This document shows positions 23,135-31,315 of a stretch of 50,622 nt of DNA, in pieces. This DNA comes from Bacteroidota bacterium. GTDB taxonomy: Bacteria; Bacteroidota; Bacteroidia; Flavobacteriales; Flavobacteriaceae. Location of the stretch: positions 1 to 50,622 of the forward strand of contig QMOV01000007.1 in assembly GCA_003650305.1 (NCBI GenBank). The letters run 5' to 3'. The notes beneath the pieces are model-generated. The model saw nothing but the letters and a program-made list of their open reading frames with translations. It did no database searches and had not been told where the DNA came from. The first letter of the stretch is position 1. Each line of letters begins with the position of its first letter. Both the position numbers and the translations under genes were made by a program.

Positions 23135-24206
23135 TTCGTGAAATCAGTTTTTGTTTAGCAACTTCATCATCTCCACACAACCATTGTATTACATTATCTT
23201 CCCAAATGTTATCATATTCACTTTGATTAATAATATTACGTTCCATTGCTAAGTCTAATATTTTTCCTGGATAAGAAGATTGTGCATCGCTTTCCATTTC
23301 TCCTAATGGATAAGGATCATCCAATCCCATGATTACTTGTTTAGATCCTTGATTTTCCACCAATAGCTTTAAAGAACCAGTGTCATGAACTAATGTATCG
23401 AAGAAAATATTTTTATGACCAACTGCTTTTCTGGGATGATGTTGCCCTTCAAACAAATCTGGTCTTCCATCAAACCCTTGTATGCGTCTTCCAAGATTAA
23501 TTTGCGCTAATTGTCCGCCGTGAGCAAAACAGGTTCTCATATTCGGAAACTTTTCTTGGTAACCATTTAAAGTTAAAAAATGATATGCGTCTGCACATTG
23601 TGCCAACATCCAAATAAGGTGAAATCTCCAAGAAGTGTTTTCAAGCCTTATAAATTTTTCACCATCATATGGATGAATTTCTACAGCCAAATTATATTTA
23701 CTAGCCAATTCAAAAATAGATTCGTTTTCTTTGTCAAAAATACAACGCCAAGTTCCAATAGTGTCCATATAATGTGTTGGTAAGCATAGAAGTTGCATAC
23801 CAAGTTCTTCAACACAGCGCTCAATTTCCCAAAGTGCACCTTGAACAAAACCTGGATGAACAACAAAACCACAAGTAAATTTACTTGGATTATCATGTTG
23901 CACTTTGGAATTGAAATCATTTTGAAAACGTAAGGCTTGTTTCATTTCTTCAACACGCAAACCGTTTCCATAGAGTTGAGAGAGGTTTAACACCACAGCA
24001 TGGTCTATGTTGAAACGTTCCATCCATGCTAATTTTTCATCTAAAAAGAAACTGGAATCTGTTACTGGACGTTTCCAATCTTTTTGAAGCATGAATTTGC
24101 GGTCTTTATCTACCCAAAAAATCTCTTTATCCTTCATGAATTGAGGAATTTCTTCAGGATAAGGTAATAAGTGTGAATGACCGTTTATTCGTAATTTGCG
24201 TTTCAT
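23121..24206 (-). CDS. 2-amino-3-carboxymuconate-6-semialdehyde decarboxylase
   Basis: ACMSD, an amidohydrolase-superfamily Zn enzyme that decarboxylates ACMS to 2-aminomuconate semialdehyde and so diverts the pathway from quinolinate. 361 residues. Metal ligands align by position with the Pseudomonas enzyme (His9, His11, His177, Asp294): here His10 and His12 (NGHSHLLP), His178 (VEIHPYDG) and Asp296 (GLDDPYPLGE), with the catalytic His229 (CFAHGG). It follows the dioxygenase gene by 88 nt holding two hairpin repeats. Its 3' end forms a 24-bp palindrome. The agreement of all five residues makes this assignment strong. The gene is known as acmsD or nbaD in other bacteria. Confidence 0.94.
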   Translation of the reverse strand: MKRKLRINGHSHLLPYPEEIPQFMKDKEIFWVDKDRKFMLQKDWKRPVTDSSFFLDEKLAWMERFNIDHAVVLNLSQLYGNGLRVEEMKQALRFQNDFNSKVQHDNPSKFTCGFVVHPGFVQGALWEIERCVEELGMQLLCLPTHYMDTIGTWRCIFDKENESIFELASKYNLAVEIHPYDGEKFIRLENTSWRFHLIWMLAQCADAYHFLTLNGYQEKFPNMRTCFAHGGQLAQINLGRRIQGFDGRPDLFEGQHHPRKAVGHKNIFFDTLVHDTGSLKLLVENQGSKQVIMGLDDPYPLGEMESDAQSSYPGKILDLAMERNIINQSEYDNIWEDNVIQWLCGDDEVAKQKLISRIQGT

Positions 24207-24213
24207 GTTTACT

Positions 24214-24288
24214 TTCCGCGAAAGCGGTAATCTTTTTAATAATAATTATATTTCAATTTATAAGATTCCCTCCTTCGAGGGAATGACA
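24214..24288. repeat. Pair of short hairpin repeats between ACMSD and dioxygenase genes
   Basis: Copy one at 24214-24234 is TTCCGCGAAAGCGGTAATCTT. Copy two at 24263-24288 contains ATTCCCTC-CTTC-GAGGGAAT with an 8-bp stem, followed by GACA. They lie in opposite orientation and are variants of the dispersed GATTCC-CTTCG-GGAAT hairpin. Confidence 0.65.
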
Positions 24289-24294
24289 AATGGT

Positions 24295-24819
24295 TTATAC
24301 TTTTTTAGGAGGTTTCATTACAGTACCACATTTTTTACAATTGCGTTTTTTTACACTACCATAAAACTTATCAAAAATTCCAGGCATATCAGTTTCAATA
24401 TCATTTAATTTGAATTTTTTTCTGTATAATTGATGGTTGCAACTTTCGCAATACCATTCTAAAGCATCTTTCATTTTCTTTTTTCGAGGATACTCAATCA
24501 CTAATCCAACTGTATTTTTACCACGTTGTGGCGAATGTGGCACTTTTGGTGGTAATATATAAATCTCTCCTTCATTTATTGGTACATCTTCAGGTTTACC
24601 ATTATTCATAATTTTTAAGACCATATTACCTTCCACTTGGTAGAAAAATTCAGGCGTTTCATTATAATGATAATCTTTTCTGCTGTTTGGTCCACCAACA
24701 ACCATCACGATAAAATCACCATCTTTCCAAACCACTTTGTTGCCAACAGGTGGTTTTAATAAATGACGATTTTCATCAATCCAATCTTTAAAATTTAAAG
24801 GTGAAACTAATTTGCTCAT
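24295..24819 (-). CDS. 3-hydroxyanthranilate 3,4-dioxygenase
   Basis: Ring-opening Fe(II) cupin dioxygenase producing ACMS from 3-hydroxyanthranilate. 174 residues. Ligands His51, Glu57 and His95 (KDYHYNETPEFFYQ ... PHSPQR) fall at exactly the residue numbers of the Cupriavidus metallidurans enzyme (HAO). A C-terminal rubredoxin-like Fe site is present: Cys124, Cys127 (WYCESC), Cys161, Cys164 (CKKC), as in bacterial homodimeric forms and absent from animal ones. It lies between the SDR and ACMSD genes on the same strand. Known gene names are nbaC or haaO. Confidence 0.96.
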   Translation of the reverse strand: MSKLVSPLNFKDWIDENRHLLKPPVGNKVVWKDGDFIVMVVGGPNSRKDYHYNETPEFFYQVEGNMVLKIMNNGKPEDVPINEGEIYILPPKVPHSPQRGKNTVGLVIEYPRKKKMKDALEWYCESCNHQLYRKKFKLNDIETDMPGIFDKFYGSVKKRNCKKCGTVMKPPKKV

Positions 24820-24916
24820 TGTTTTATGTTTTAGTGATATTAGTTATTCTATAAAATTAATGAATACTTTTCAATTTATAGATGTTGAATCAATCCCGAT
24901 AATTATCGTGACTGCA

Positions 24917-25699
24917 CTAAAGAGATTTTGTTCGTCCACCATCAATAGGTAGATTAATTCCGTTTATGTAGCTTGCAGCTTCACTCGCTAAAAAAACAAT
25001 TGCATTTGCCGTTTCCTCTGGTTGTGCAAATCGTTTTGCTGGTGTATAATTCTTCATGATTTTTGTCATCTCTTCAATAGAAGTACCAGCTTTTTTAGCC
25101 TTTACATTTATGATTTCATTTAAGCGTTCTGTATCTGTAAATCCTGGCAGTATATTATTTACAGTTATTCCGAATGCGCCAATTTCGAATGATAATGTTT
25201 TACTCCAATTACCTACAGCATTTCTAATCGTGTTGCTTACTCCTAGACCTTCAATAGGTTCTTTAACCGAAGTAGAAATAACGTTAATTATGCGTCCATA
25301 TTTTTGTTCTTTCATAAAGGGAACTGTAGCTTGAGCCAAGATATGATTACACTTTAAATGTTGAGTGAATGTATTTTCAAATTCCTCTAAAGTTGCTGTT
25401 AGAATGGCACCACTTCTTGGACCACCTGTATTGTTGATTAGAATATGAAATCCATGATGTTCTTTTATAAAACTGGATACTTTGTTTTTAAGATCTTCTG
25501 GATTAAAAAAATCGGCAATGATGTAATTATGATTTCTTTGAGATGGTAATTCTGAAAGCACTTGTTTTAGCTTTTCTTTATCTCTGGCTACAAGAGTTAC
25601 TTTTACACCTTCGGCTGCTAATGCCATTGCTGTTGCTTTTCCAATGCCTTGTGTGCTTCCGCATACTAGAGCATTTTTGTTGTTTAAGTTTAGATTCAT
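24917..25699 (-). CDS. SDR-family protein lacking the YxxxK motif, in the kynurenine cluster
   Basis: 260 residues from the ATG at 25699 (MNLNLNNKNALVCG), chosen because related proteins begin there; the frame continues to another ATG at 25720. The Rossmann motif is VCGSTQGIGKATA and the NNTGG block replaces the usual NNAG. In the active-site region, ISTSVKEPIEGLGVSNTIRNAVGNW, the normal Tyr-x-x-x-Lys is missing: Val and Ile occupy those places. The C-terminal GF(T)DT and SYINGINLPIDGGRTKSL are normal. This resembles an SDR subgroup annotated as BKR-like without the catalytic tetrad. Its reaction is unknown. Its place between aminomuconate-semialdehyde dehydrogenase and the dioxygenase suggests a pathway role. 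Confidence 0.82.
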   Translation of the reverse strand: MNLNLNNKNALVCGSTQGIGKATAMALAAEGVKVTLVARDKEKLKQVLSELPSQRNHNYIIADFFNPEDLKNKVSSFIKEHHGFHILINNTGGPRSGAILTATLEEFENTFTQHLKCNHILAQATVPFMKEQKYGRIINVISTSVKEPIEGLGVSNTIRNAVGNWSKTLSFEIGAFGITVNNILPGFTDTERLNEIINVKAKKAGTSIEEMTKIMKNYTPAKRFAQPEETANAIVFLASEAASYINGINLPIDGGRTKSL

Positions 25700-25784
25700 T
25701 TCTTTTGAGATAAAAGACAAGAGAACAAAGAATAAAGACTCTTGTTTATAGTCTTTTCTCTTTTCTCTTTTGTCTATGTTCTTT

Positions 25785-27227
25785 TTAGTACTTTATACAT
25801 ACATTTTTAGCTTCTGTAAAAAAGCGTAAGGCTTCAAAACCACCTTCACGTCCAACTCCTGAAGCTTTTACACCGCCAAAAGGCGTTCGTAAATCACGCA
25901 TCATCCAAGTATTTACCCAAACAATTCCAGCTTGTAATTGATTACTCATTCGCATAGTTCGTTTGAGGTTATTTGTCCACAAGGTAGCTGATAAGCCATA
26001 TTTTACTTTGTTTGCCATTTCTAAGACTTCATCTTCAGTATTGAAAGGCATAATGGTTACTATAGGACCAAATATTTCTTCTTGATTTACACGACACTCA
26101 TCAGTTGGAACTTCAATAACAGTTGGTTCTAGATAATACCCATTTTCGTAACCTTCAACAGTCACTTTGTTTCCACCACAAAGGATTGTTCCGTTTTCTT
26201 CTTTGGCAATGTCAATATACTGCATCACTTTTTTAAGATGAGGTTTAGAAACGAGAGCACCAATATTTGTATGTTCATCGGAAGGATGACCAACCTTTAA
26301 TGCTTTTACTTTTTCTACAAAATCACTTTTGAATGTTTCATAAATAGAAGCTTCTACAAAAGTGCGACTTCCACACAAACAAATTTGGCCTTGATTTGCA
26401 AACGACGAACGAACTGTAGTCTCCAACATATCGTCATAATCGCAATCAGCAAAAATGATATTTGGGTTCTTTCCACCAAGTTCCAAGGATAATTTTTTAA
26501 ACATTGGTGCTGCAACTCTTGCAATATGTGCTCCTGTTTCTGTGCCTCCTGTAAACGAGATGGCTTTAATATCTGGATGCTCAACAATGGCTTGTCCTGT
26601 TGAAGAGCCAAGACCATGAACAATATTTAAAACGCCTTTTGGTAATCCTGCTTCATTGCAAATTTCGCCTAAAAGAAAGGCTGTCATTGGTGTGACTTCG
26701 CTTGGTTTAGCAACCACACAATTTCCAGATGCAATGGCTGGAGCAATTTTCCATGAAAAGAGATAGAGTGGGAGGTTCCAAGGGGAAATACAACCAACAA
26801 CACCAATGGGTTGTCGCAGCGTAAAGTTGATGGCATTTTGACCAATACTTTCATGACTTTCACTAGCAAATTGTGTAATGGCATTTCCAAAAAAGCGAAA
26901 GTTACTTGCTGCTCTAGGAATGTCAACTGCTTTTGCTAAACTTATAGGCTTGCCATTATCTTTACTTTCGGCTTCTGCGAATCGCTGTAAATTGGCCTCA
27001 AGCAATTCTGAAATCTTAATTAAAATTCTACTACGTTCATCTAATGTGGTTTGAGACCAACTTGGAAATGCAGTTTTTGCAGCAATGTATGCTGTTTCCA
27101 CATCTTCTTTTGAAGAGTTTGGTATTTGCCCATAGACTTCGCCATTTGCAGGACAGGAGTTATCTATCCAGTTATCTTGAATGGGATTTACATATTGACC
27201 GTTTATGTAGTTTTGGATGTTAGTCAT
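25785..27227 (-). CDS. 2-aminomuconate-6-semialdehyde dehydrogenase
   Basis: NAD-dependent aldehyde dehydrogenase, 480 residues, the normal ALDH length. Asn151 (SPWNLPLY), Glu249 ([12 protein letters not shown]) and the nucleophile Cys283 ([13 protein letters not shown]) are present; QICLC followed by R matches the AMSDH/hydroxymuconic-semialdehyde dehydrogenase subgroup. It would oxidise 2-aminomuconate semialdehyde to 2-aminomuconate. Placed between the deaminase gene, which it overlaps by 8 nt, and the SDR gene, it fits the modified meta-cleavage pathway of 3-hydroxyanthranilate. Known gene names are amnC and nbaE. Confidence 0.92.
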   Translation of the reverse strand: MTNIQNYINGQYVNPIQDNWIDNSCPANGEVYGQIPNSSKEDVETAYIAAKTAFPSWSQTTLDERSRILIKISELLEANLQRFAEAESKDNGKPISLAKAVDIPRAASNFRFFGNAITQFASESHESIGQNAINFTLRQPIGVVGCISPWNLPLYLFSWKIAPAIASGNCVVAKPSEVTPMTAFLLGEICNEAGLPKGVLNIVHGLGSSTGQAIVEHPDIKAISFTGGTETGAHIARVAAPMFKKLSLELGGKNPNIIFADCDYDDMLETTVRSSFANQGQICLCGSRTFVEASIYETFKSDFVEKVKALKVGHPSDEHTNIGALVSKPHLKKVMQYIDIAKEENGTILCGGNKVTVEGYENGYYLEPTVIEVPTDECRVNQEEIFGPIVTIMPFNTEDEVLEMANKVKYGLSATLWTNNLKRTMRMSNQLQAGIVWVNTWMMRDLRTPFGGVKASGVGREGGFEALRFFTEAKNVCIKY

Positions 27228-27675
27228 TTCTTTTTTTATAAGCCATCACTTTAATTTCCACTACCAAATCTGGATGTGGTAATTGGTGAACTGCCACTGT
27301 AGTTCTTGTTGGTCCTGTTTCAGCGTTAAAATATTCGGCATAAGCTTTGTTATAACCTGCAAAATCATTCATATTAACTAAAAATGTAGTTACATCTACC
27401 ACATCACTTAACGATGCTCCTTCTTTTTCAAGATTTATAGCAATATTATCTAATACTGTGCGTGTTTGAGCTACGATATCTAAACGCTTGGTTCCCATTT
27501 CATCAATTATTTCAACACCAGCAATAGTATTGTCTGCTCGTCGCGAACTGGTTCCTGATACAAAAATGAAATCGCCAACTCGTTTGGTGTGTGGATATTC
27601 TCCTCTTGGTGTTACACTACTTCCTGCGTCCCGATAGCTATCGGGAGCAGGAATCTCATTTTTTTTATCACTCAT
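27220..27675 (-). CDS. RidA-family protein, probable 2-aminomuconate deaminase
   Basis: 151 residues from the ATG at 27675 ([19 protein letters not shown]); the frame is open to 27756, but the upstream part looks like spacer sequence. The RidA/YjgF core follows: [18 protein letters not shown], then the [29 protein letters not shown] helix-strand, [35 protein letters not shown] with the conserved Arg that binds carboxylates. Context makes it the AmnD/NbaF-type deaminase converting 2-aminomuconate to 4-oxalocrotonate. Residues about 6-19 ([14 protein letters not shown]) are encoded by a dispersed hairpin repeat, and removing them would still leave a plausible protein. It overlaps the dehydrogenase gene by 8 nt. 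Confidence 0.88.
   Translation of the reverse strand: MSDKKNEIPAPDSYRDAGSSVTPRGEYPHTKRVGDFIFVSGTSSRRADNTIAGVEIIDEMGTKRLDIVAQTRTVLDNIAINLEKEGASLSDVVDVTTFLVNMNDFAGYNKAYAEYFNAETGPTRTTVAVHQLPHPDLVVEIKVMAYKKRND
27621..27660. repeat. Nested hairpin repeat inside the deaminase coding sequence
   Basis: Outer arms TTCCTGC and GCAGGAA enclose the perfect palindrome TCCCGATAGCTATCGGGA (27629-27646), and the right flank reads ATCTCATT. The outer arms and flank match 12298-12322 and 29397-29422; the inner palindrome matches 21242-21259. It is in frame within the 5' end of the ridA-type gene. Confidence 0.85.
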
Positions 27676-27988
27676 AATTATTTTCTGCTTTTCGACTATG
27701 CTCAAGATAAACTCCAGTGGGAATCTTATCAAATTTAACTTTATTTTTATTCTCATTCTTTTTCCATTGATGAAAAAGAAGCAAAAAATCTAGACTTACT
27801 AAACCTTGACTAAATTTTTCTTTTGAATTCTAAATCTTCCGACCTTTTCAGCTAAAGCTGAATTCAAACAAGCGGAAGCTTTTTAACGAATTCTTCAATT
27901 CAAATTTCACGTCAACTTTTAGTAGGTCATTTTTTTAATGCTTTGCATTGAATAATTATTAATTGCTCATTGTCAATTACTAATTAAA
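27676..27988. other. Intergenic region with hairpin element between kmo and the deaminase gene
   Basis: No convincing gene. It holds the stem-loop TTCTTTTTC - CATTGAT - GAAAAAGAA (27756-27780) followed by GCAAAAAATC, then text with AAATCTTCCGACC and TTTTAACGA. The same order of hairpin, CAAAAAATC and later AAATTTCTTCC...TTTTAACGA recurs at 29456-29580 on the other side of kmo, so both spacers look like degenerate copies of one element. Confidence 0.6.
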
Positions 27989-29392
27989 CTAATGATGCAT
28001 AGTTTTGGCTACTTTATCGTCATCAAGAATATCTTCCGTTTCTCGTTTTACTCTTGCTAAAATTTCTTTTAAATCACCATTTAAATCAATATCATCATCA
28101 GCAATCATATTCAATATGGCTTTGTCTTGTGCTCTTCCTTTTGTCATTGCTTCATGGTATCCAATATTTTCATTAAAGGTTACCAACGAATATTTTGATG
28201 AATACTCATCTGGAAAATTTTCTTCTAAAGCCATTTCCAATTTACGCTTTTCTTGGAATATAGGATTAGCAACATGATCTCGCATTTCAAAGAAGTTATC
28301 GATCGCTAAATCCGCAATAGCATCAGTATCTTTTTTACGTGTTTTTTCATAAGCTTTAAATACAGCTTCCCAATTGCCTTCATGTTTGTCTAAAATTTGG
28401 TCTAATTCTACTACATCTTCAAAAGAGGCATTCATGCCTTGACCATAAAATGGAACTACTGCATGTGCTGCGTCTCCCATTAACAGTGTGTTTCCTTTGT
28501 AATGCCAAGGGGAACATTTTACGGTTCCTAATGCTGATGCTGGATTATCGAAGAAATCTTCAATTAAATTTGGCATGAGTTCCAACGCATCGGGAAATTC
28601 TTTTTGGAAGAATTCTGTAACGATTTCAGGATTTGTTAGGTTACTAAAATTGTATTCACCTTCATCATGACTTAAAAATAGTGTTACTGTAAAACTCCCA
28701 TCTAAATTTGGTAAGGCAATGAGCATAAAATTACCACGAGGCCAAATGTGTAACGCATTTTTATAGGTTTTATAATCTCCAGTTTCAGTTGGAAGAATAC
28801 TTAACTCTTTATAGCCATGTGTTAAGAAATTTTGTGAAAAGCTAAACAAGAATTTCTTTTCTAAATAATAACTTTGCCTCAAAACAGAACCTGCACCATC
28901 AGTTCCTATAATAATATCGGCATCTTCAATAAATTCTGATTTAGTTTCATAATCGTAAAAATTTGCTGTTGTTTTTTCAAAATCTATAGATGTACATTTT
29001 TTGTTAAATAGGATAGTTACATTATCTAAAGCTTCGGCTTCATCCAATAATAATGCATTTAGTCCACCTCTTGAAATGGAGTTGATGTATTCATGGTCAC
29101 GGCCACTATAATTAGATAGCATTGTATTGCTTTCTTTATCGTGTAACATACGTCCATTCATAGGAATACAAAGTGGCTTAACTTTATCTTGAATTCCTAC
29201 TAATTTCATGGCTTTAATTCCACGATTTGAAAATGCAAGATTGATAGATTTTCCAGCACTTATGTCAACTTTTCGCATATCTGGACGTTTTTCAAATACA
29301 GTTACATTATAACCACGTTGTCCTAAACGTAAAGCGAGGAGAGAGCCACAAAGTCCAGCACCAACAATAAGTATGTTTTCTTTTTTATTCAT
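27989..29392 (-). CDS. kmo: Kynurenine 3-monooxygenase
   Basis: FAD- and NADPH-dependent hydroxylase forming 3-hydroxykynurenine. 467 residues, in the range of bacterial KMOs. FAD motifs are ILIVGAGLCGSLLALRLGQRG at the N-terminus, the central DADIIIGTDGAGSVLRQSYY (DG fingerprint), and GDAAHAVVPFYGQGMNASFED. KMO-specific text includes SINLAFSNRGIKAM and the MRDHVANPIFQEKRKLE segment leading into a C-terminal helix that in other KMOs binds the membrane. It lies between the deaminase gene and the broken small gene; both spacers contain related hairpin elements. Confidence 0.96.
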   Translation of the reverse strand: MNKKENILIVGAGLCGSLLALRLGQRGYNVTVFEKRPDMRKVDISAGKSINLAFSNRGIKAMKLVGIQDKVKPLCIPMNGRMLHDKESNTMLSNYSGRDHEYINSISRGGLNALLLDEAEALDNVTILFNKKCTSIDFEKTTANFYDYETKSEFIEDADIIIGTDGAGSVLRQSYYLEKKFLFSFSQNFLTHGYKELSILPTETGDYKTYKNALHIWPRGNFMLIALPNLDGSFTVTLFLSHDEGEYNFSNLTNPEIVTEFFQKEFPDALELMPNLIEDFFDNPASALGTVKCSPWHYKGNTLLMGDAAHAVVPFYGQGMNASFEDVVELDQILDKHEGNWEAVFKAYEKTRKKDTDAIADLAIDNFFEMRDHVANPIFQEKRKLEMALEENFPDEYSSKYSLVTFNENIGYHEAMTKGRAQDKAILNMIADDDIDLNGDLKEILARVKRETEDILDDDKVAKTMHH

Positions 29393-29396
29393 AATA

Positions 29397-29422
29397 TTTC
29401 CTGCGAAGGCAGGAATCTCATT
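29397..29422. repeat. Short hairpin repeat just upstream of kmo
   Basis: TTTCCTGC-GAAG-GCAGGAA followed by TCTCATT, 5 nt before the kmo ATG on the minus strand. Same family as 12298-12322 and 27621-27660. The hairpin sits where it could affect kmo translation start. Confidence 0.75.
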
Positions 29423-29455
29423 AAATTTAGTTTATTCTTTTTAATTTTTTTCTTG

Positions 29456-29491
29456 TTCATTTTGTCTTGATACAAAACGAACCAAAAAATC
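29456..29491. repeat. Hairpin element between the small gene and kmo
   Basis: Stem TTCATTTTGT / ACAAAACGAA (10 bp, one mismatch, loop CTTGAT), followed by CCAAAAAATC. Counterpart of 27756-27790. The long minus-strand frame across it (29389-29592) is composed of repeat text and is not credible as a gene. Confidence 0.6.
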
Positions 29492-29625
29492 ATGTTGAAA
29501 TAAGGAATTTTTCCTTTGGAAAACCAAAAATAAAACCTAAATTTCTTCCAAGGCTTCAGAAATTTTAACGATTTAATTTTTATATTCTGCATTTCAACAG
29601 TTTCAATGCATTGTACTGATATTGA

Positions 29626-29996
29626 TTATTTTTTCTTTTTTAAATTTTTCCCACACCAAGGACAATATTTAATTTCTATAATTGAAGTTCCACCATCATG
29701 TATTGGAATGCCATAAGTGCCATCGCTCCATTTATTTATAATAACATCAACATTATCATATTTTATTTGCCCATTACTATCTCTGCTTTCAAATAAATTA
29801 TCAGCCATTGTAAGGCAACAAAATTCTTGATGATTAAATTTTTCTTCTTCAAGTTTTTGCAATAAAACCCAGTTGGAAAAGTTTTTATTGTCATTTAAAG
29901 AGTATAACTATTATATTCATCTGACTGCCACACTTCTGCAGGAAGTGTTTTATCAGAAAATTTAATATGTAATATTTTAAATTCTTTAAATGTCAT
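29626..29996 (-). pseudogene. Small CPWCG zinc-ribbon-like gene (possibly DUF6980 type), frame broken
   Basis: The main frame starts with a TTG at 29862 and encodes 78 residues with paired Cys (EFCCLTM), YGIPIHDGGTSIIEI and a terminal CPWCGKNL. This pattern resembles the family I recall as DUF6980, a small probable Zn-binding protein; not verified. A better start exists: an ATG at 29996, overlapping the kynU stop, opens a 33-residue frame (MTFKEFKILHIKFSDKTLPA...) that stops at 29895. The other frame continues from there as NDNKNFSNWVLLQKLEEEKF. One extra base near 29895-29902 (a TTT run) would join them into about 123 residues. Function unknown; its place in the kynurenine transcript may be incidental. 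Confidence 0.6.
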
Positions 29997-31260
29997 CCAA
30001 TATCTCTTTCAATTTTTCAACCATATTGTAAACATCCTTAAACGAATTATACAGTGGCACAGGAGCACAGCGAATTACATCTGGTTCTCTCCAATCGCTT
30101 ATTACTCCAGCATTAGTTAATTTGTCATGAAAGCTTTTGTCAGCATTTTTAACTTGAATTGATAGTTGACAACCACGTTCGTTAGGATTACTTGGTGTAA
30201 TGATTTTTATGTCTTTATTATTTAATTCGTTGATTAAAAGCTCAAAATATCTAGTAAGCTTTCTTGATTTTTCATTAAGCTTTTTTATGCCAACTTTGTT
30301 AAACAAATCTAAAGATGCTTTAATAGCAGCCATAGATAAAATAGGAGGATTGCTTAATTGCCAACCTTCGGCTCCTGGGAGTACATCAAACTCATGTCGC
30401 ATATTAAAACGTGTTTGCTTGTTATGGCTCCACCAACCTGTAAATCGGTTGAGTTTTTTGTTATGAGCATGACGCTCATGTACAAAGCAACCTGCTAAAC
30501 TACCTGGTCCTGAATTTAGATATTTATAGGTGCACCAAACAGCAAAATCAGCTCCAGAATCATGTAAATTGAGCTCTACATTTCCTGCGCCATGAGCACA
30601 ATCAAACCCAACAATACAGCCATGTTTGTGTCCTAATTCTGTTATTCTTTTTAAATCAAAATATTGTCCTGTGTAATAGTTTACACCTCCAATCATTATT
30701 AAAGCAATCTCATCACCTTGAGATTCTAAAATAGCTTCTAAATCTTCATAATGTAATAATTCTTCATTTTTTCGAGGTTTCCATAGAATCAAGCCTTCCT
30801 TATCATCGTAACCATGATGACGTAATTGAGATTCTACAGCATATTTATCAGATGGAAACGCATCACTTTCAATTAGTATTTTATAACGTTTTTTTGTAGG
30901 TTGGTAAAAAGACACCATCATAAAATGAAGATTGGCTGTAAGCGTATTCATTACAACGACTTCAATTTGTTTTGCGCCAACTAATTTCGCCATACTTTCT
31001 GTTAAAAATTCATGGTAAGATAACCAAGGGTTTTTGGCATGAATATGTCCTTTTACACCAAGAATCGCCCAATCTTCAAGTTCTTGATTAATATATTCTT
31101 TTGTAGATCTTGGTTGTAAGCCAAGCGAGTTTCCTGTAAGATAGATTAATTCATTTCCATTATTATCTTTAGGAATATGGAATTGATTTCTATAGTTGGA
31201 TAATTCGTCTAAATGGTCTTGTTGTTTTGCATATTCCAGACCGAGTTGAAATTTGGACAA
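29986..31260 (-). CDS. kynU: Kynureninase
   Basis: PLP enzyme that cleaves kynurenine or 3-hydroxykynurenine to anthranilate or 3-hydroxyanthranilate plus alanine. 424 residues, as in the family. The PLP Lys is Lys246 in VWCTYKYLNSGPGSLAG; FDCAHGAGN carries the Asp that contacts the pyridine nitrogen; LTGNSLGLQP, NTLTANLH and the C-terminal VISDWREPDVIRCAPVPLYN are diagnostic. First gene of the minus-strand kynurenine cluster, with a good promoter candidate directly upstream. Confidence 0.97.
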   Translation of the reverse strand: MSKFQLGLEYAKQQDHLDELSNYRNQFHIPKDNNGNELIYLTGNSLGLQPRSTKEYINQELEDWAILGVKGHIHAKNPWLSYHEFLTESMAKLVGAKQIEVVVMNTLTANLHFMMVSFYQPTKKRYKILIESDAFPSDKYAVESQLRHHGYDDKEGLILWKPRKNEELLHYEDLEAILESQGDEIALIMIGGVNYYTGQYFDLKRITELGHKHGCIVGFDCAHGAGNVELNLHDSGADFAVWCTYKYLNSGPGSLAGCFVHERHAHNKKLNRFTGWWSHNKQTRFNMRHEFDVLPGAEGWQLSNPPILSMAAIKASLDLFNKVGIKKLNEKSRKLTRYFELLINELNNKDIKIITPSNPNERGCQLSIQVKNADKSFHDKLTNAGVISDWREPDVIRCAPVPLYNSFKDVYNMVEKLKEILDDI

Positions 31261-31285
31261 TTCTTTATAATATTTTGGTTGTACT

Positions 31286-31314
31286 CAAAAATAGGAATTT
31301 TTACACTAAAACAA
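31286..31314 (-). promoter_or_regulatory. Promoter candidate for the kynurenine cluster
   Basis: Minus-strand minus-7 box TATTTTTG (31293-31286) matches TAnnTTTG. A TTG at 31314-31312 lies 18 nt further upstream, an acceptable minus-33 element. The kynU ATG is 25 nt downstream of the box. Confidence 0.55.
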
Positions 31315-31315
31315 T

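Noticed and set aside
29389-29592. 67-residue minus-strand frame upstream of kmo
   Set aside because: It consists of hairpin-repeat text and AT-rich spacer, is Lys/Phe-biased, and overlaps the kmo start; no protein-like features.
22455-31260. Kynurenine cluster as a NAD de novo synthesis operon
   Set aside because: Presence of ACMSD, AMSDH and a deaminase and absence of nadC in the window point to degradation, not quinolinate supply.
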